Shown: positions 26,555 through 35,208 of the stretch, in pieces
Layout: every line of letters begins with the position of its first letter
How positions within the stretch are numbered: the stretch's first letter is position 1
Source of the DNA: Rhodobacterales bacterium 56_14_T64
GTDB taxonomy: Bacteria > Pseudomonadota > Alphaproteobacteria > Rhodobacterales > Rhodobacteraceae
Direction of reading: 5' to 3'
NCBI GenBank assembly: GCA_002162795.1
Contig: MAAY01000001.1
Coordinates: forward strand, 1 to 59,515
DNA length: 59,515 nt
Translations under genes and position numbers: made by a program
Notes under the pieces: generated by a model
Seen by the model: only the letters and a program-made list of their open reading frames with translations
The model's database searches: none
What the model was told of the DNA's origin: nothing

Positions 26555-28114
26555 TTAGAAATCAGTCGGCGCGCCGCCTTCTTGTTTGCGGCGGGCAACA
26601 AACTCCTGCAACTCGCCACGGATCGTATCCTCCATTGGCGGTTCTTCGAAGTTGGCGACGATCTCTTTGAAGATCTTATGCGCCCGCTCCGCTGTCCATT
26701 CACCGCCAGCCTCTTCCCAGGCTTCATAGTTGCGCCAATCACTCAGGAACGGCTGATAGAACGCCGTGGCGTAGCGGTCCTGGGTGTGCTGGGTGCCAAA
26801 GAAATGCCCGTCGTTGCCGACTTCTTTGATCGCATCAAAGGCAAGGTCATCCGCCGTAGTGGCATAAGTCACAGGCTGCATATAACGCTGGATGTGCTGC
26901 AGCACCTCGCAATCCATGATGAACTTTTCGGGGCTGGCAATCAGCCCGCCTTCCAGCCAACCCGCAGCGTGGTAGACCATATGGGTTCCCGACTGCACCG
27001 AAGCCCAAAGCGAATTCGAGGTTTCCCACATCGCCTGTCCGTCGGGCACATTGGCGGCGCATACGCCGCTAGAGCGCATCGGCAACCCGTAGAACCGCGC
27101 CATCTGGCCGGTCATCTGGGTGGAGCGCATATATTCTGGCGTACCAAAAGCCGGCGCGCCGCTTTTCATGTCGACGTTTGAGGTAAAGGTGCCAATCACA
27201 CAAGGCGTGCCCGGCGCCACATACTGAAACAGCGCAATCGCACAGAGAGATTCAGCAATCGATTGCGCAACCGCTCCCGCCATGGTCACCGGCGCCATCG
27301 CACCAGCCAGGGTGAAGGGCGTCACCACAATCGCCTGACCGCGCCGCGCCAGCCGCAGGCAGCCGTCAATCATCGGGAAGTCGTGCTTCAGCGGAGAGGT
27401 CGAGTTGATGTTGGTGTACATCCGCGGCTTGGCCTGGAATTCTTCCTCGCTCAGCCCGCCGGCGATCTTGACCATTTCCATCACATCCTCAACACGCTCT
27501 TTCCCAAGCGAGTAGGCATGCATCACCTTGTCGGTAATCGTCAGCTTGTCATACAGCACATCGAGGTGGCGCACCGAGGCATGCACATCGACCGGTTCAA
27601 CCGGATAACCGCCGGCAAAGTGGATGCAGTTGAAATACTGGGTCAGCTTCAGAAGATCCTGGCACTGCTTGCGCGTCCCCGAGACCTTCTTGCCCAGTTC
27701 CAGATCCCAATAGTTCGGCGGCGAGGACACATTGCCGAACAGCATATGATTGCCACCAATGGGGATTGTGCGGTCCAAGTTGCGCGGGGTAATGTTAAAG
27801 GTGCTCGGCGCCTTGGCGATCATCTCCATCACAAAATCACGGTCCATGCGGACCAGATCACCATCAACCTTGCAGCCAGCCTGTTTGAAAATCGCCAAGG
27901 CTTCGGGGTTCAAAAACACCACCCCGATCTCTTCGAGAATGCGCATGGCGCTCTCGTGGATCGCCTGAACGCCCTCAGGGGGGAGTGGTTCAGTGGGGCG
28001 GTCAACATTGACCGGGATCTGCCAGGGCATCTGCTCGATGATGGCTCCACCACGCCGTGCTGCTGCCCCTGCCCGACCACCGCCGCGCCGCTTGCGTCCT
28101 CCGCTCTCAGCCAT
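26555..28114 (-). CDS. Trimethylamine methyltransferase (MttB) family protein, non-pyrrolysine
   Basis: A corrinoid-dependent methyltransferase-type TIM barrel of about 519 residues, COG5598 family. Visible segments are MRILEEIGVVFLNPEAL, TPRNLDRTIPIGG and SGVCAANVPDGQAMWE. The frame has no internal amber codon where archaeal MttB has pyrrolysine, so it belongs to the non-Pyl group; some of those demethylate glycine betaine, proline betaine or carnitine. The cognate corrinoid protein is not in the window. A Gly/Arg-rich N-terminal tail (GRKRRGGGRAGAAARRGG) precedes the barrel. The start at 28114 follows AAGGAG. The betaine link to the importer and carnitine operon is inference. Confidence 0.88.
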   Translation of the reverse strand: MAESGGRKRRGGGRAGAAARRGGAIIEQMPWQIPVNVDRPTEPLPPEGVQAIHESAMRILEEIGVVFLNPEALAIFKQAGCKVDGDLVRMDRDFVMEMIAKAPSTFNITPRNLDRTIPIGGNHMLFGNVSSPPNYWDLELGKKVSGTRKQCQDLLKLTQYFNCIHFAGGYPVEPVDVHASVRHLDVLYDKLTITDKVMHAYSLGKERVEDVMEMVKIAGGLSEEEFQAKPRMYTNINSTSPLKHDFPMIDGCLRLARRGQAIVVTPFTLAGAMAPVTMAGAVAQSIAESLCAIALFQYVAPGTPCVIGTFTSNVDMKSGAPAFGTPEYMRSTQMTGQMARFYGLPMRSSGVCAANVPDGQAMWETSNSLWASVQSGTHMVYHAAGWLEGGLIASPEKFIMDCEVLQHIQRYMQPVTYATTADDLAFDAIKEVGNDGHFFGTQHTQDRYATAFYQPFLSDWRNYEAWEEAGGEWTAERAHKIFKEIVANFEEPPMEDTIRGELQEFVARRKQEGGAPTDF

Positions 28115-28308
28115 CACCGTCTCCTTAGTACATCTGCTGTTTGGAACTAGCAGGCCCAATTCTCAACGTTATGGCCGCCTCAATCACGACATCCTCTGTC
28201 GTTTTCTCAGCTCAAAGGGACGCAGAGGGCATTTTCTGTACATATGTGCCCAGTCACAGGTCAAACGGGTGGCAGTCCACGGGCCGCCCCACCCATCAGA
28301 TTAGCAGA

Positions 28309-28998
28309 TCAAGCGTCCAGCCAGGCCGGAATATGGCCGATGTCTGGCAGTACCACATCAGCCAATGGTGCCAGATCATCATGCAGCGCCAACCCAGTCA
28401 GCACCCCAATCCGACGCATTCCAGCGGCACCGCCGGCCTCTAGATCATGGCGGCTGTCGCCCACCATGGCGGTCCGAGCCGGGGCAACGCCAACCTCCCT
28501 GCAAAATGCCAGCAGCGGATCAGGGTCCGGCTTGGCGCCATGACCACTGTCATACCCGGCAATAAAGGCAAAATGCCCCAGAACCCCAGCCCGTTCCAAT
28601 TGGCTACGCGCCGAAATCTCGGCATCGTTGGTCATCACCCCCAGCACTTTACCGCGCGCCAGCAGATCATCAAGGAAGGCCACCAAAGGCACCGCCTCGG
28701 TCAGATTGGCACTGGCGGCGCTGGTGGCCAGATGATGTTCAATCTCTGCGACAGTCATATGGCCGACAACCGGGGCCATCGCGGCGGCAATTTCTGCATT
28801 GGCACAAGCTATAGCGATGCTGTCGGGGCGAAAGCTGCTGGTGCCTAGGTCATAGCCAAGCACTGCAGCCAGATCTTGCGTGACTTGCTCTTGGCCCTGT
28901 GACAGATCTCGGATCAGGTCCTCGGTCCACTCATTCCAAGTGGCTGCAAAATCGAACAGCGTGCCGTCCTTGTCGAACAAAAGCGCATCTACAGGCAT
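28309..28998 (-). CDS. HAD family hydrolase, phosphoglycolate-phosphatase-like
   Basis: A 229-residue haloacid dehalogenase phosphatase: motif I LFDKDGTLFDF, motif II VMTNDAE, motif III lysine in GAKPDPDPLL and motif IV MVGDSRHDLEAG. The cap lies between motifs I and II, as in Gph-type enzymes. The substrate is uncertain. Alone on its transcript or paired with the DUF3572 gene upstream. Confidence 0.88.
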   Translation of the reverse strand: MPVDALLFDKDGTLFDFAATWNEWTEDLIRDLSQGQEQVTQDLAAVLGYDLGTSSFRPDSIAIACANAEIAAAMAPVVGHMTVAEIEHHLATSAASANLTEAVPLVAFLDDLLARGKVLGVMTNDAEISARSQLERAGVLGHFAFIAGYDSGHGAKPDPDPLLAFCREVGVAPARTAMVGDSRHDLEAGGAAGMRRIGVLTGLALHDDLAPLADVVLPDIGHIPAWLDA

Positions 28999-29037
28999 AG
29001 GAGCTCCTTATCAGCCGCAGCAATTATCTGCTGTCTA

Positions 29038-29322
29038 TCAGGTCCAGCTGACCTGCGCACCACCCGGCAGCGACATCCGTGCCTTCATCGGGGTTTCATA
29101 GGCAAGACCCTGCGCATCGCAAAAGGAAATCACCCAGGCGTCGTCCATCATAAGGAAATCCAAAATTGACCCCAGAAATTCCGGTTCAGCCGCCCGCGCC
29201 CGTAAATCGGCCTCGCTGACACCCGAGGCCCCGAGAAATACTGGCAAAAGGTCCTCATTTCCAACCAACCAGGCCAAGGCCTGCAATGCGAGAGTTTCAG
29301 CTGAGGCGGCGGTATTTGGCAT
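29038..29322 (-). CDS. DUF3572 family protein
   Basis: Ninety-four residues matching DUF3572: ETLALQALAWLVGNEDLLPV, FLGASGVSEADLRARAAEPE, LGSILDFLMMDDAWVISFC. Function is unknown. In alphaproteobacteria this gene is commonly found next to pleD, as here, where the two are divergent across about 95 bases. It may share regulation with the cyclase. Confidence 0.85.
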   Translation of the reverse strand: MPNTAASAETLALQALAWLVGNEDLLPVFLGASGVSEADLRARAAEPEFLGSILDFLMMDDAWVISFCDAQGLAYETPMKARMSLPGGAQVSWT

Positions 29323-29416
29323 TTTATGACACTTTTACGGGAGTGGGAAAGGGTTTGTTAACCCAAGTCATAAAGACTCTGGCCAAGTTGAATTGCAAGG
29401 GGCGAAAGGGTACCAG

Positions 29417-30817
29417 GTGCAAGGCACAATCCTAATCATAGACGCAGTGGCAACCAACCGCATTATGCTAAAGGTGCAACTCTCGGCTGCCTACTACCGG
29501 GTGGTGCAGACGGATTGCGTTGCAGACCTGTTGTCGGTGGCGCGGCGCTCTCGTCCGGATCTGGTGTTGACGGCTATGACCCTGCCCGACGGCAGCGCAG
29601 TCGAAGTGCAATCTATCTTGGCCAGTGATGACACGCTGGCAAATGTTCCAGTGATCGCCATTTCGGTGCAGAATGACAATGCTGGCCGGATGAAGGCCCT
29701 GGCGGCCGGGATCGACGATGTTCTGAACCAGCCGCTGGACGACGTGATTTTGCAGGCGCGCATTCGCAGCCTGATCCGTGTCCGCAGCAGCAACGAGGAT
29801 CTGCACTTGCAACACCAAGCAGCGCAGAGCTTTGAACCACCCCTGTCAGAGCGCGAATGTCTGGCCGAAATCCGCAATGCCAAAGTTGCCCTGGTGGCGC
29901 ATGATGCTGCTACCGCAACGCAGTGGACGGCACGGTTGCAATCGCTGGTGCCTTACCATCTGCACTCCCATCAAATTGGCGATATCCAACAGTTGATGAC
30001 CAACCCTGTGCCGGATGTGATTGTGGTCGAGTTGAGAGAATCAACCGCTGGTCCCGGCCTACGGTTACTGGCCGATCTGCGCGCCCGCGCCGCGACCCGG
30101 AATTCTGTTGTGATCGCCATTCCCAGCCCCTCTAATGCTCATATCGCTGCCGAGGCACTGGATCGCGGTGCCCATGACGTGTTGCAATCAGGATTCAACG
30201 TCCAAGAACTGGCGTTGCGGCTATCGACCCAACTGCTGCACAAAGCGCGCAGTGATCGGCAGCGCAACACAGTGCGCAACGGGTTGCGCGCTGCGGTCGA
30301 AGACCCAATGACCGGTCTCCACAATCGCCGCTATGCCAAACCGTTTCTGGAGCGGGTGGCCCGTAATGCCGCTGAGAGCGGTGAGAGTTTTGCGCTGATG
30401 CTGGTCGACCTCGATCACTTCAAACAGGTCAATGACCGCTTTGGACATCCTGCCGGTGATGCGGTTCTGGTCGAGGCGTCGAACCGGCTGTCGAAACTGG
30501 TGCGCCCAGTCGACTTGCTGGCACGCGTCGGCGGCGAGGAATTCATGATCGTAATGCCAGGTATTGGCGAGGCCAGAGGCAGCGAAACCGCCGAACAACT
30601 GTGTCGCCAGATCAACGCCACTCCATTCCATGTTCCCGGCATTGATGAGCCAATCCATGTCACCACCAGCATTGGTGTGGTCATTGGCGGGGGCAATCCT
30701 TGCTCTGACATGTCGCACCCCAGCGTCAGCGACCTGATCGCGGATGCTGACTGCGCTCTGTATGACGCGAAACACGCTGGCCGCAATCAGGTCACTCTCT
30801 GCCCCGTTGCGGCCTAG
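29417..30817 (+). CDS. pleD: PleD-like response regulator diguanylate cyclase
   Basis: A REC-REC-GGDEF protein of about 466 residues. The cyclase domain is intact (RVGGEEFMIVMPG, with the RxxD inhibitory site RPVD five residues upstream). In the first receiver the phospho-acceptor position, Asp53 in Caulobacter PleD, is Ala (VLTAMTLPDG), and the acidic pair is IIDA instead of DD. The second receiver has Glu at the matching place (IVVELRE). It therefore probably does not respond to phosphorylation in the usual way. The GTG start follows AAAGGG with six bases of spacing. Divergent from DUF3572. Confidence 0.85.
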   Translation: MQGTILIIDAVATNRIMLKVQLSAAYYRVVQTDCVADLLSVARRSRPDLVLTAMTLPDGSAVEVQSILASDDTLANVPVIAISVQNDNAGRMKALAAGIDDVLNQPLDDVILQARIRSLIRVRSSNEDLHLQHQAAQSFEPPLSERECLAEIRNAKVALVAHDAATATQWTARLQSLVPYHLHSHQIGDIQQLMTNPVPDVIVVELRESTAGPGLRLLADLRARAATRNSVVIAIPSPSNAHIAAEALDRGAHDVLQSGFNVQELALRLSTQLLHKARSDRQRNTVRNGLRAAVEDPMTGLHNRRYAKPFLERVARNAAESGESFALMLVDLDHFKQVNDRFGHPAGDAVLVEASNRLSKLVRPVDLLARVGGEEFMIVMPGIGEARGSETAEQLCRQINATPFHVPGIDEPIHVTTSIGVVIGGGNPCSDMSHPSVSDLIADADCALYDAKHAGRNQVTLCPVAA

Positions 30818-30838
30818 GCACCGGCAAGTCGGCCCCAA

Positions 30839-31321
30839 TTACGATCCGTCACGATGACGTTTTGGCCCGTGTGGTCGACGCATACGCTGCTGTAATTCGT
30901 CCGCATAAGCAGCGCGTTCATCCACGGTCATCGCGCCGACCCGCGCCACCCAGGCCTGTTGCACCGACTTCTGAAAATCACGCCCAGATGAGGCCTGACC
31001 CTCAATAAACCCGGTCAGGGCCTCGACCTCAAATGGATCGGCCCGCAGCAGGGTCAAAATCGCCGCCCCTTCGGCTCGTCGCCGATCATGGAAACTACCG
31101 TGATCGCCCCCCGCCTTTTGCCGCAAAGACCGCCGCGTCTCCGGGGCCAGCTCCCGAAACATCATTGAACCGAACGGTGGCCCTGCTTTTGGCCCGCCGT
31201 CGTCACGAAAACGGATCACTGCGCCAATCGCCAACCCGGCCACAGCCAAGTTCAATGCCAGTGATCCGGCCAGCACAATTCGCAGCCATGGTTTCATCTT
31301 TGCCGGTTTATCTGTGCTCAT
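30839..31321 (-). CDS. Periplasmic Spy/CpxP/ZraP-like protein
   Basis: A 160-residue protein with an N-terminal membrane anchor (IVLAGSLALNLAVAGLAIGA) and a helical periplasmic domain. FRELAPETRRSLRQKA and a charged helix-turn pattern resemble the periplasmic heavy-metal sensor/CpxP superfamily. It probably acts as an envelope-stress chaperone or accessory. It is the last gene of a sigma/anti-sigma operon, and its ATG overlaps the anti-sigma stop (ATGA). Confidence 0.75.
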   Translation of the reverse strand: MSTDKPAKMKPWLRIVLAGSLALNLAVAGLAIGAVIRFRDDGGPKAGPPFGSMMFRELAPETRRSLRQKAGGDHGSFHDRRRAEGAAILTLLRADPFEVEALTGFIEGQASSGRDFQKSVQQAWVARVGAMTVDERAAYADELQQRMRRPHGPKRHRDGS

Positions 31322-31698
31322 TGCATCTCCTCACCCAGCACCACGGCCAGGTCGTAACTGTCATAGGGCACCGAGGTGCTGCTGTCTGAATACCCAACCA
31401 ATTGGGCCGGATCCGGCAAAAATGAGGGCGGCGACAACCCGATCCAAACACCGGCCGCGCCGGCAACAGCCAAGCCACCCAATGCAGGCAAACCACCAAT
31501 TGCCATCAGCAACTGCCGCCACTTGCCCAGTCGCGGGCGTATCTGTTTTTCTGCGACATGTGCAACTCCCTCAGTCCGGGCGCTCACAGCATCCGCTAAA
31601 ATCGCCTGTGTCAAACGGTCAGGCATCGGCGCAGGAGTGTGCCGCGCTGCGGCAAACAGATCGTCAAGCTCTTGCATTGCTTTGTCCGTATCAGTCAT
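31318..31698 (-). CDS. Probable anti-sigma factor (single-pass membrane protein)
   Basis: A 126-residue protein with a soluble N-terminus (MTDTDKAMQELDDLFAAAR), one membrane helix (LPALGGLAVAGAAGVWIGL) and a short periplasmic tail. No zinc HxxxCxxC motif is present. The role is inferred from position: it starts eight bases inside the ECF sigma gene and precedes a CpxP-like gene. Confidence 0.65.
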   Translation of the reverse strand: MTDTDKAMQELDDLFAAARHTPAPMPDRLTQAILADAVSARTEGVAHVAEKQIRPRLGKWRQLLMAIGGLPALGGLAVAGAAGVWIGLSPPSFLPDPAQLVGYSDSSTSVPYDSYDLAVVLGEEMQ

Positions 31699-32272
31699 CG
31701 CTATACCCCAACTCTTCGCGCCGCCCAGCCAGAATGGCCGCCAGTGCGCGTTTCCCCCGCGCGGTCAAACTCTCGACCGCCTCGACGCTGATGTCCATGA
31801 TCCCCGCGATTTCGGGATTGGTTAGCTCTTCAATGTGGCGCAAAACAACCGCTTGTCGTTGCCGTTCTGGCAATTGCATCAAGGCCACCTGCAAGGCATC
31901 TTGGCGCGCGCCATCTTGCATCTGTTCAACCGCACTGCGTCCCGCATCTGCCGGTTCCGGCACCGCGTCCAGATCAACATAACCACCGCGCTGTCGCCGT
32001 TTCAGATCAATGCACAGATTCATCGCCACCCGGTACAGCCAAGTCGACAGCTGCGCCTGCCCCGGCTGCCAGTTTGGCGCCATACGCCACAACCGCATCA
32101 TCGCCTCTTGGGTGACGTCCTCAGCTTCGGCCCGGTTGCCCAACACCCGCATCGCCACGCCATAACACCTAGGGCTCAACCGCTCGGTCAGCTCTTGTGC
32201 CGCGCGGCCATCCCCATTGGCGTAGAGCACCAACAAGGCGTCATCACTCAAGTTGGGATCTCGCTCGCCCAT
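31691..32272 (-). CDS. ECF-family RNA polymerase sigma factor
   Basis: A 193-residue sigma-70 protein with region 2 (RVLGNRAEAEDVTQEAMMRLW) and region 4 (LPERQRQAVVLRHIEELTNP then AGIMDISVEAVESLTARGKR). I chose the ATG at 32272; a longer frame would run back into the EF-hand gene. A stable hairpin (32280-32298) lies immediately upstream and may limit translation. It is likely held by the anti-sigma protein encoded downstream. Confidence 0.9.
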   Translation of the reverse strand: MGERDPNLSDDALLVLYANGDGRAAQELTERLSPRCYGVAMRVLGNRAEAEDVTQEAMMRLWRMAPNWQPGQAQLSTWLYRVAMNLCIDLKRRQRGGYVDLDAVPEPADAGRSAVEQMQDGARQDALQVALMQLPERQRQAVVLRHIEELTNPEIAGIMDISVEAVESLTARGKRALAAILAGRREELGYSDD

Positions 32273-32279
32273 CAGCAAC

Positions 32280-32298
32280 GGCCCCGATGTCGGGGGCC
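32280..32298 (-). promoter_or_regulatory. Hairpin upstream of the sigma factor start
   Basis: GGCCCCGA/TCGGGG(G)CC forms a GC-rich stem that ends about seven bases before the sigma-factor ATG. It overlaps where a ribosome site should be. It could serve as a terminator for the EF-hand transcript or as translational control of the sigma factor. Confidence 0.4.
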
Positions 32299-32339
32299 GC
32301 CGCCTGGATATGTCTGTGTTATAATACACGTCAGACTGA

Positions 32340-32831
32340 TCAGTTTTGCTCCGTTTCCACATCCGGTTGCTGCCCGGGGCGATGTTTGCCATGGCCGCGC
32401 TGGCGCATATGGTTGCGCGCCTCTTCAAACTCTTCCTTTGAGATGGCACCACTGTTATCGGCATCGATCCGGTCAAACATCTTCCCCGACCGGCGCTGCA
32501 TGGACAATTCGTCCTGGCTCAGAACACCATCGCCATTGGCGTCGCGCTTTTCCAGCATTCTTTCAGCGTGGGCTGGAACTTCTTTTGCGCCCAGAGCAGT
32601 CAGTTCCTCGAGCGACAAGACACCGTCACCATTGGTGTCAGCTGCGGTGAAACGGGCGGCCTTCATGGCCTCCATTTCTGCCTGGGTGATCTCACCATTG
32701 CCATCGGCATCGATTTCCTCAAATGACATGTTCATACCATGCCGCCCCGGCCCGCCTTTTGCCAGCACGGCGCCTGCTGCAATGATGCTCGCCGAGCCGA
32801 CGATAACCGCGATGAAAGCTGCTTTTTTCAT
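32340..32831 (-). CDS. Secreted EF-hand calcium-binding protein
   Basis: About 163 residues with a signal peptide (MKKAAFIAVIVGSASI...VLAK) and four EF-hand loops: DADGNGEITQAE, DTNGDGVLSLEE, DANGDGVLSQDE and DADNSGAISKEE. All four keep acidic residues at positions 1, 3 and 12. The C-terminus is His/Gln-rich. AAGGAAA precedes the ATG at 32831. It lies upstream of the sigma/anti-sigma/CpxP-like genes on the same strand, which suggests a calcium-linked envelope response; that link is inference. Confidence 0.85.
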   Translation of the reverse strand: MKKAAFIAVIVGSASIIAAGAVLAKGGPGRHGMNMSFEEIDADGNGEITQAEMEAMKAARFTAADTNGDGVLSLEELTALGAKEVPAHAERMLEKRDANGDGVLSQDELSMQRRSGKMFDRIDADNSGAISKEEFEEARNHMRQRGHGKHRPGQQPDVETEQN

Positions 32832-33058
32832 GTCAATTTCCTTCGTTTGTGGCGACCCTGTGCCGCCGATCATGCAAGTCAAACGCCACAGCCAAAGGTT
32901 TCCGTCGCCACCGCGTGAACTATTTTAAACTTTTTTGATCAGGGTGGAATGAGCAGACAACGCAGGGGAATTTGCGGTATTACGCCGCAAGGCTTGCGCT
33001 GCCCCTTTCTGTTTTGGCAGGAAAGGCGCAAAGATGTGCCAAACACATAGGATTTGTC

Positions 33059-33463
33059 ATGACTGAGTCTCAGGCTGTCGCCACATCAGAAATTGAAAAT
33101 GATCGCCCTACCGCGCCGGCCCTGCTTAAAGGATGGCGCTGCAAGTGCCCCTGCTGCGGCAAAGGTGCACTGTTACATTCCTATCTCAAGGTGAATGACA
33201 ATTGCGATAGCTGCGGACTGGAGCTGTCGCAGGCCCGCGCCGATGATGGCCCTGCCTATTTGACGATCCTGATTGTCGGCCACCTTCTGGCGCCATTGCT
33301 GCATTTTACCTATGTTACCTGGCGCCCTGAACCCTTGGTCATGTTTTCCATTGTTACGGTTGGCTGCGTCTCGTTGTCTCTGTACCTTCTGCCCAGAATG
33401 AAGGGGATTGTCGTTGCGTATCAATGGGCACGGCGCATGTATGGGTTCGACACGGAGTCGTAA
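33059..33463 (+). CDS. DUF983 family zinc-ribbon membrane protein
   Basis: A 134-residue protein with a zinc ribbon (CKCPCCGKGALL then CDSCGLEL) followed by two membrane helices (LTILIVGHLLAPLLHF and FSIVTVGCVSLSLYLL). DUF983 members are often found near cytochrome oxidase assembly or NUDIX genes; function is not settled. AGGA precedes the ATG at 33059. The NUDIX gene follows after 27 bases. Confidence 0.88.
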   Translation: MTESQAVATSEIENDRPTAPALLKGWRCKCPCCGKGALLHSYLKVNDNCDSCGLELSQARADDGPAYLTILIVGHLLAPLLHFTYVTWRPEPLVMFSIVTVGCVSLSLYLLPRMKGIVVAYQWARRMYGFDTES

Positions 33464-33490
33464 TCCCCAAATAACACATCAAGGCGTCTT

Positions 33491-34219
33491 ATGAGCACAG
33501 ATCAAAACAATGGTCCGGCAATCGACAAAAGCGCGGTTCGCAATGCAGCCACGGTGATTGTGGTACGCGACCGGATGGGTGCCGATCCGTCGATCCTGAT
33601 GGGCCAGCGCGGCGCCAATGCGGCGTTTATGCCCAACAAATTTGTGTTCCCTGGCGGAGCCGTAGATGCTGAGGATGCAGTTATTCCTCTGGCGACTTCA
33701 ATTTCCGACCTGTGTCATGCGCGTCTTGCTGATCAGGCGCCTGCTGGACTTCAACTCGCCCTGACAATCGCGGCCATCCGCGAATTATGGGAGGAAACCG
33801 GGCTTATCTTAGGTGTTCCCGGCAACTGGCACGATAACGCCCCTGCTGATTGGCAGGGCTTCGCCACTACCGGCCATCTGCCCTCTGCCAGTGGGTTACA
33901 ATATGTGTTTCGCGCCCTGACCCCACCGGGACGACCACGCCGTTTTGACGCCCGCTTCTTTCTCGTCGATGCGGATCACATTGTCGGCGATCTGGATGAC
34001 TTCTCACAGGCCTCGGACGAGCTGTCCCATTTGCAGTGGGTCAAGCTGTCACAGGCCCGCCAGTTTGATCTGCCGTTCATAACCGAGGTGGTATTGGCCG
34101 AAGTCGCCGCCCGGATCACGGATCTGACGCCGCCCAGTTCGGTGCCCTATTTTAAGAATAACGACGAGGCCAGCCTGTTCCTGCGCCTGCACGGTAGAGA
34201 AATGCCAAAAACCGGCTGA
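33491..34219 (+). CDS. NUDIX hydrolase
   Basis: A 242-residue NUDIX protein with the core AAIRELWEETGLIL (the REx2EE part of the Nudix box) and a preceding FVFPGGAVDAED, resembling the NUDT19/CoA-hydrolase-like group. The Nudix box is preceded by an insert. Substrate is uncertain. It is the second gene of a DUF983-NUDIX operon, and a strong bipartite palindrome follows its stop. Confidence 0.85.
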   Translation: MSTDQNNGPAIDKSAVRNAATVIVVRDRMGADPSILMGQRGANAAFMPNKFVFPGGAVDAEDAVIPLATSISDLCHARLADQAPAGLQLALTIAAIRELWEETGLILGVPGNWHDNAPADWQGFATTGHLPSASGLQYVFRALTPPGRPRRFDARFFLVDADHIVGDLDDFSQASDELSHLQWVKLSQARQFDLPFITEVVLAEVAARITDLTPPSSVPYFKNNDEASLFLRLHGREMPKTG

Positions 34220-34241
34220 CCAAATTCTTTCGAGATCGAAC

Positions 34242-34286
34242 CCGGAATTTTTAAAAATTCCGGACCGGAAAATTCGAATTTTCCGG
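34242..34286. repeat. Bipartite palindrome between convergent genes, copy 2
   Basis: Two perfect 22-base palindromes, 34242-34263 (CCGGAATTTTT and complement) and 34265-34286 (CCGGAAAATTC and complement), are separated by one base. They lie between the NUDIX stop and the EamA-family stop. The second palindrome differs by only a few bases from the second unit of the element at 7777-7820. They probably terminate both transcripts. Confidence 0.7.
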
Positions 34287-34288
34287 GG

Positions 34289-35191
34289 TCACATCGCCAG
34301 CCCCAACGCCAGGATCGATGCGACCAACAAGGCAATGCCCATAATCTCCCGGAAGGAGATTTTCTCTTTGAAAAACAATACTGTGGCCAAAATGGACAGG
34401 ATCAGCTCGACTTGTCCCAGCGCTTTGACGTAAGCCGCATTTTGCAATGAGAAAGCCCAAAACCAGCAGTATGAGCCGCCCATGCTGGTCAAGCCAACCC
34501 AGATCGCGACCCGCCGTGCAGCCCAAACCCGGGCGATCTCGCCTTTGTCGCGCCAGCCCAGCCAAACCAGCATCATCAGCGTTTGCAGGCTTACCACCAC
34601 CGCTAGGGTCACCGCAGCTCGAAACGCCGGATCAAAGTCACCCAATTGCAGCGAGGCACCGCGGTAACTGACTGCCGAAAAGGCAAACAACACCCCCGAG
34701 CCAAGTCCCAGTCGAGCGGCCCGGTTGGTCAGATGCTGCCACCAAGGCCCGTCGCTGTTCGGGGTCTTGGCCAAGACCAGCACAGCACTGAGCCCAAGGG
34801 TGATCGCCGCCCAGCCCCAATTGCTGATCTGATCGCCAAGCACCAGCAGCCCAACGATAGCCGTTTGGATCACCTCGGTCTTTTTGAAAGTGATGCCAAC
34901 CGCAAAATTGCGCTGCTTGAAGAGCGCGACCACGCAGATGGTAGCAAGGATCTGCGACAAGCCACCAATGAGTGCAAACAGCCCGAACCCCGGTGTCAAC
35001 GCAGGCACCTGCTGCCCCGAAATCATCAGATAGCCCGCCAAACCGGCCAGAATAAAGGGCGCCGAATAGACAAAGCGAGAAAAAGTTGCGCCAGCAGGTG
35101 TCAAGGTGACGCTGGCCAGCATTTTTTGCAGCATGAACCGCACCGTTTGGAACGATGCGGCAGCGATGGTCACGGGAATCCATATACTCAT
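34289..35191 (-). CDS. EamA/DMT-superfamily transporter
   Basis: A 300-residue membrane protein with about ten helices arranged as two EamA halves. The C-terminal half holds GSYCWFWAFSLQNAAYVKALGQVELILSI, split across the typical EamA region, and ends with FREIMGIALLVASILALGL. Members export amino acids or metabolites; the substrate is unknown. The stop codon lies three bases from the palindromic element shared with the NUDIX gene. Confidence 0.85.
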   Translation of the reverse strand: MSIWIPVTIAAASFQTVRFMLQKMLASVTLTPAGATFSRFVYSAPFILAGLAGYLMISGQQVPALTPGFGLFALIGGLSQILATICVVALFKQRNFAVGITFKKTEVIQTAIVGLLVLGDQISNWGWAAITLGLSAVLVLAKTPNSDGPWWQHLTNRAARLGLGSGVLFAFSAVSYRGASLQLGDFDPAFRAAVTLAVVVSLQTLMMLVWLGWRDKGEIARVWAARRVAIWVGLTSMGGSYCWFWAFSLQNAAYVKALGQVELILSILATVLFFKEKISFREIMGIALLVASILALGLAM

Positions 35192-35208
35192 GCGCGCGTT
35201 ATGGCGAT

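Noticed and set aside
26555-28114. Pyrrolysine-containing MttB
   Set aside because: The frame is open throughout with no internal amber codon and no pyl genes are present, so it is the non-Pyl type.
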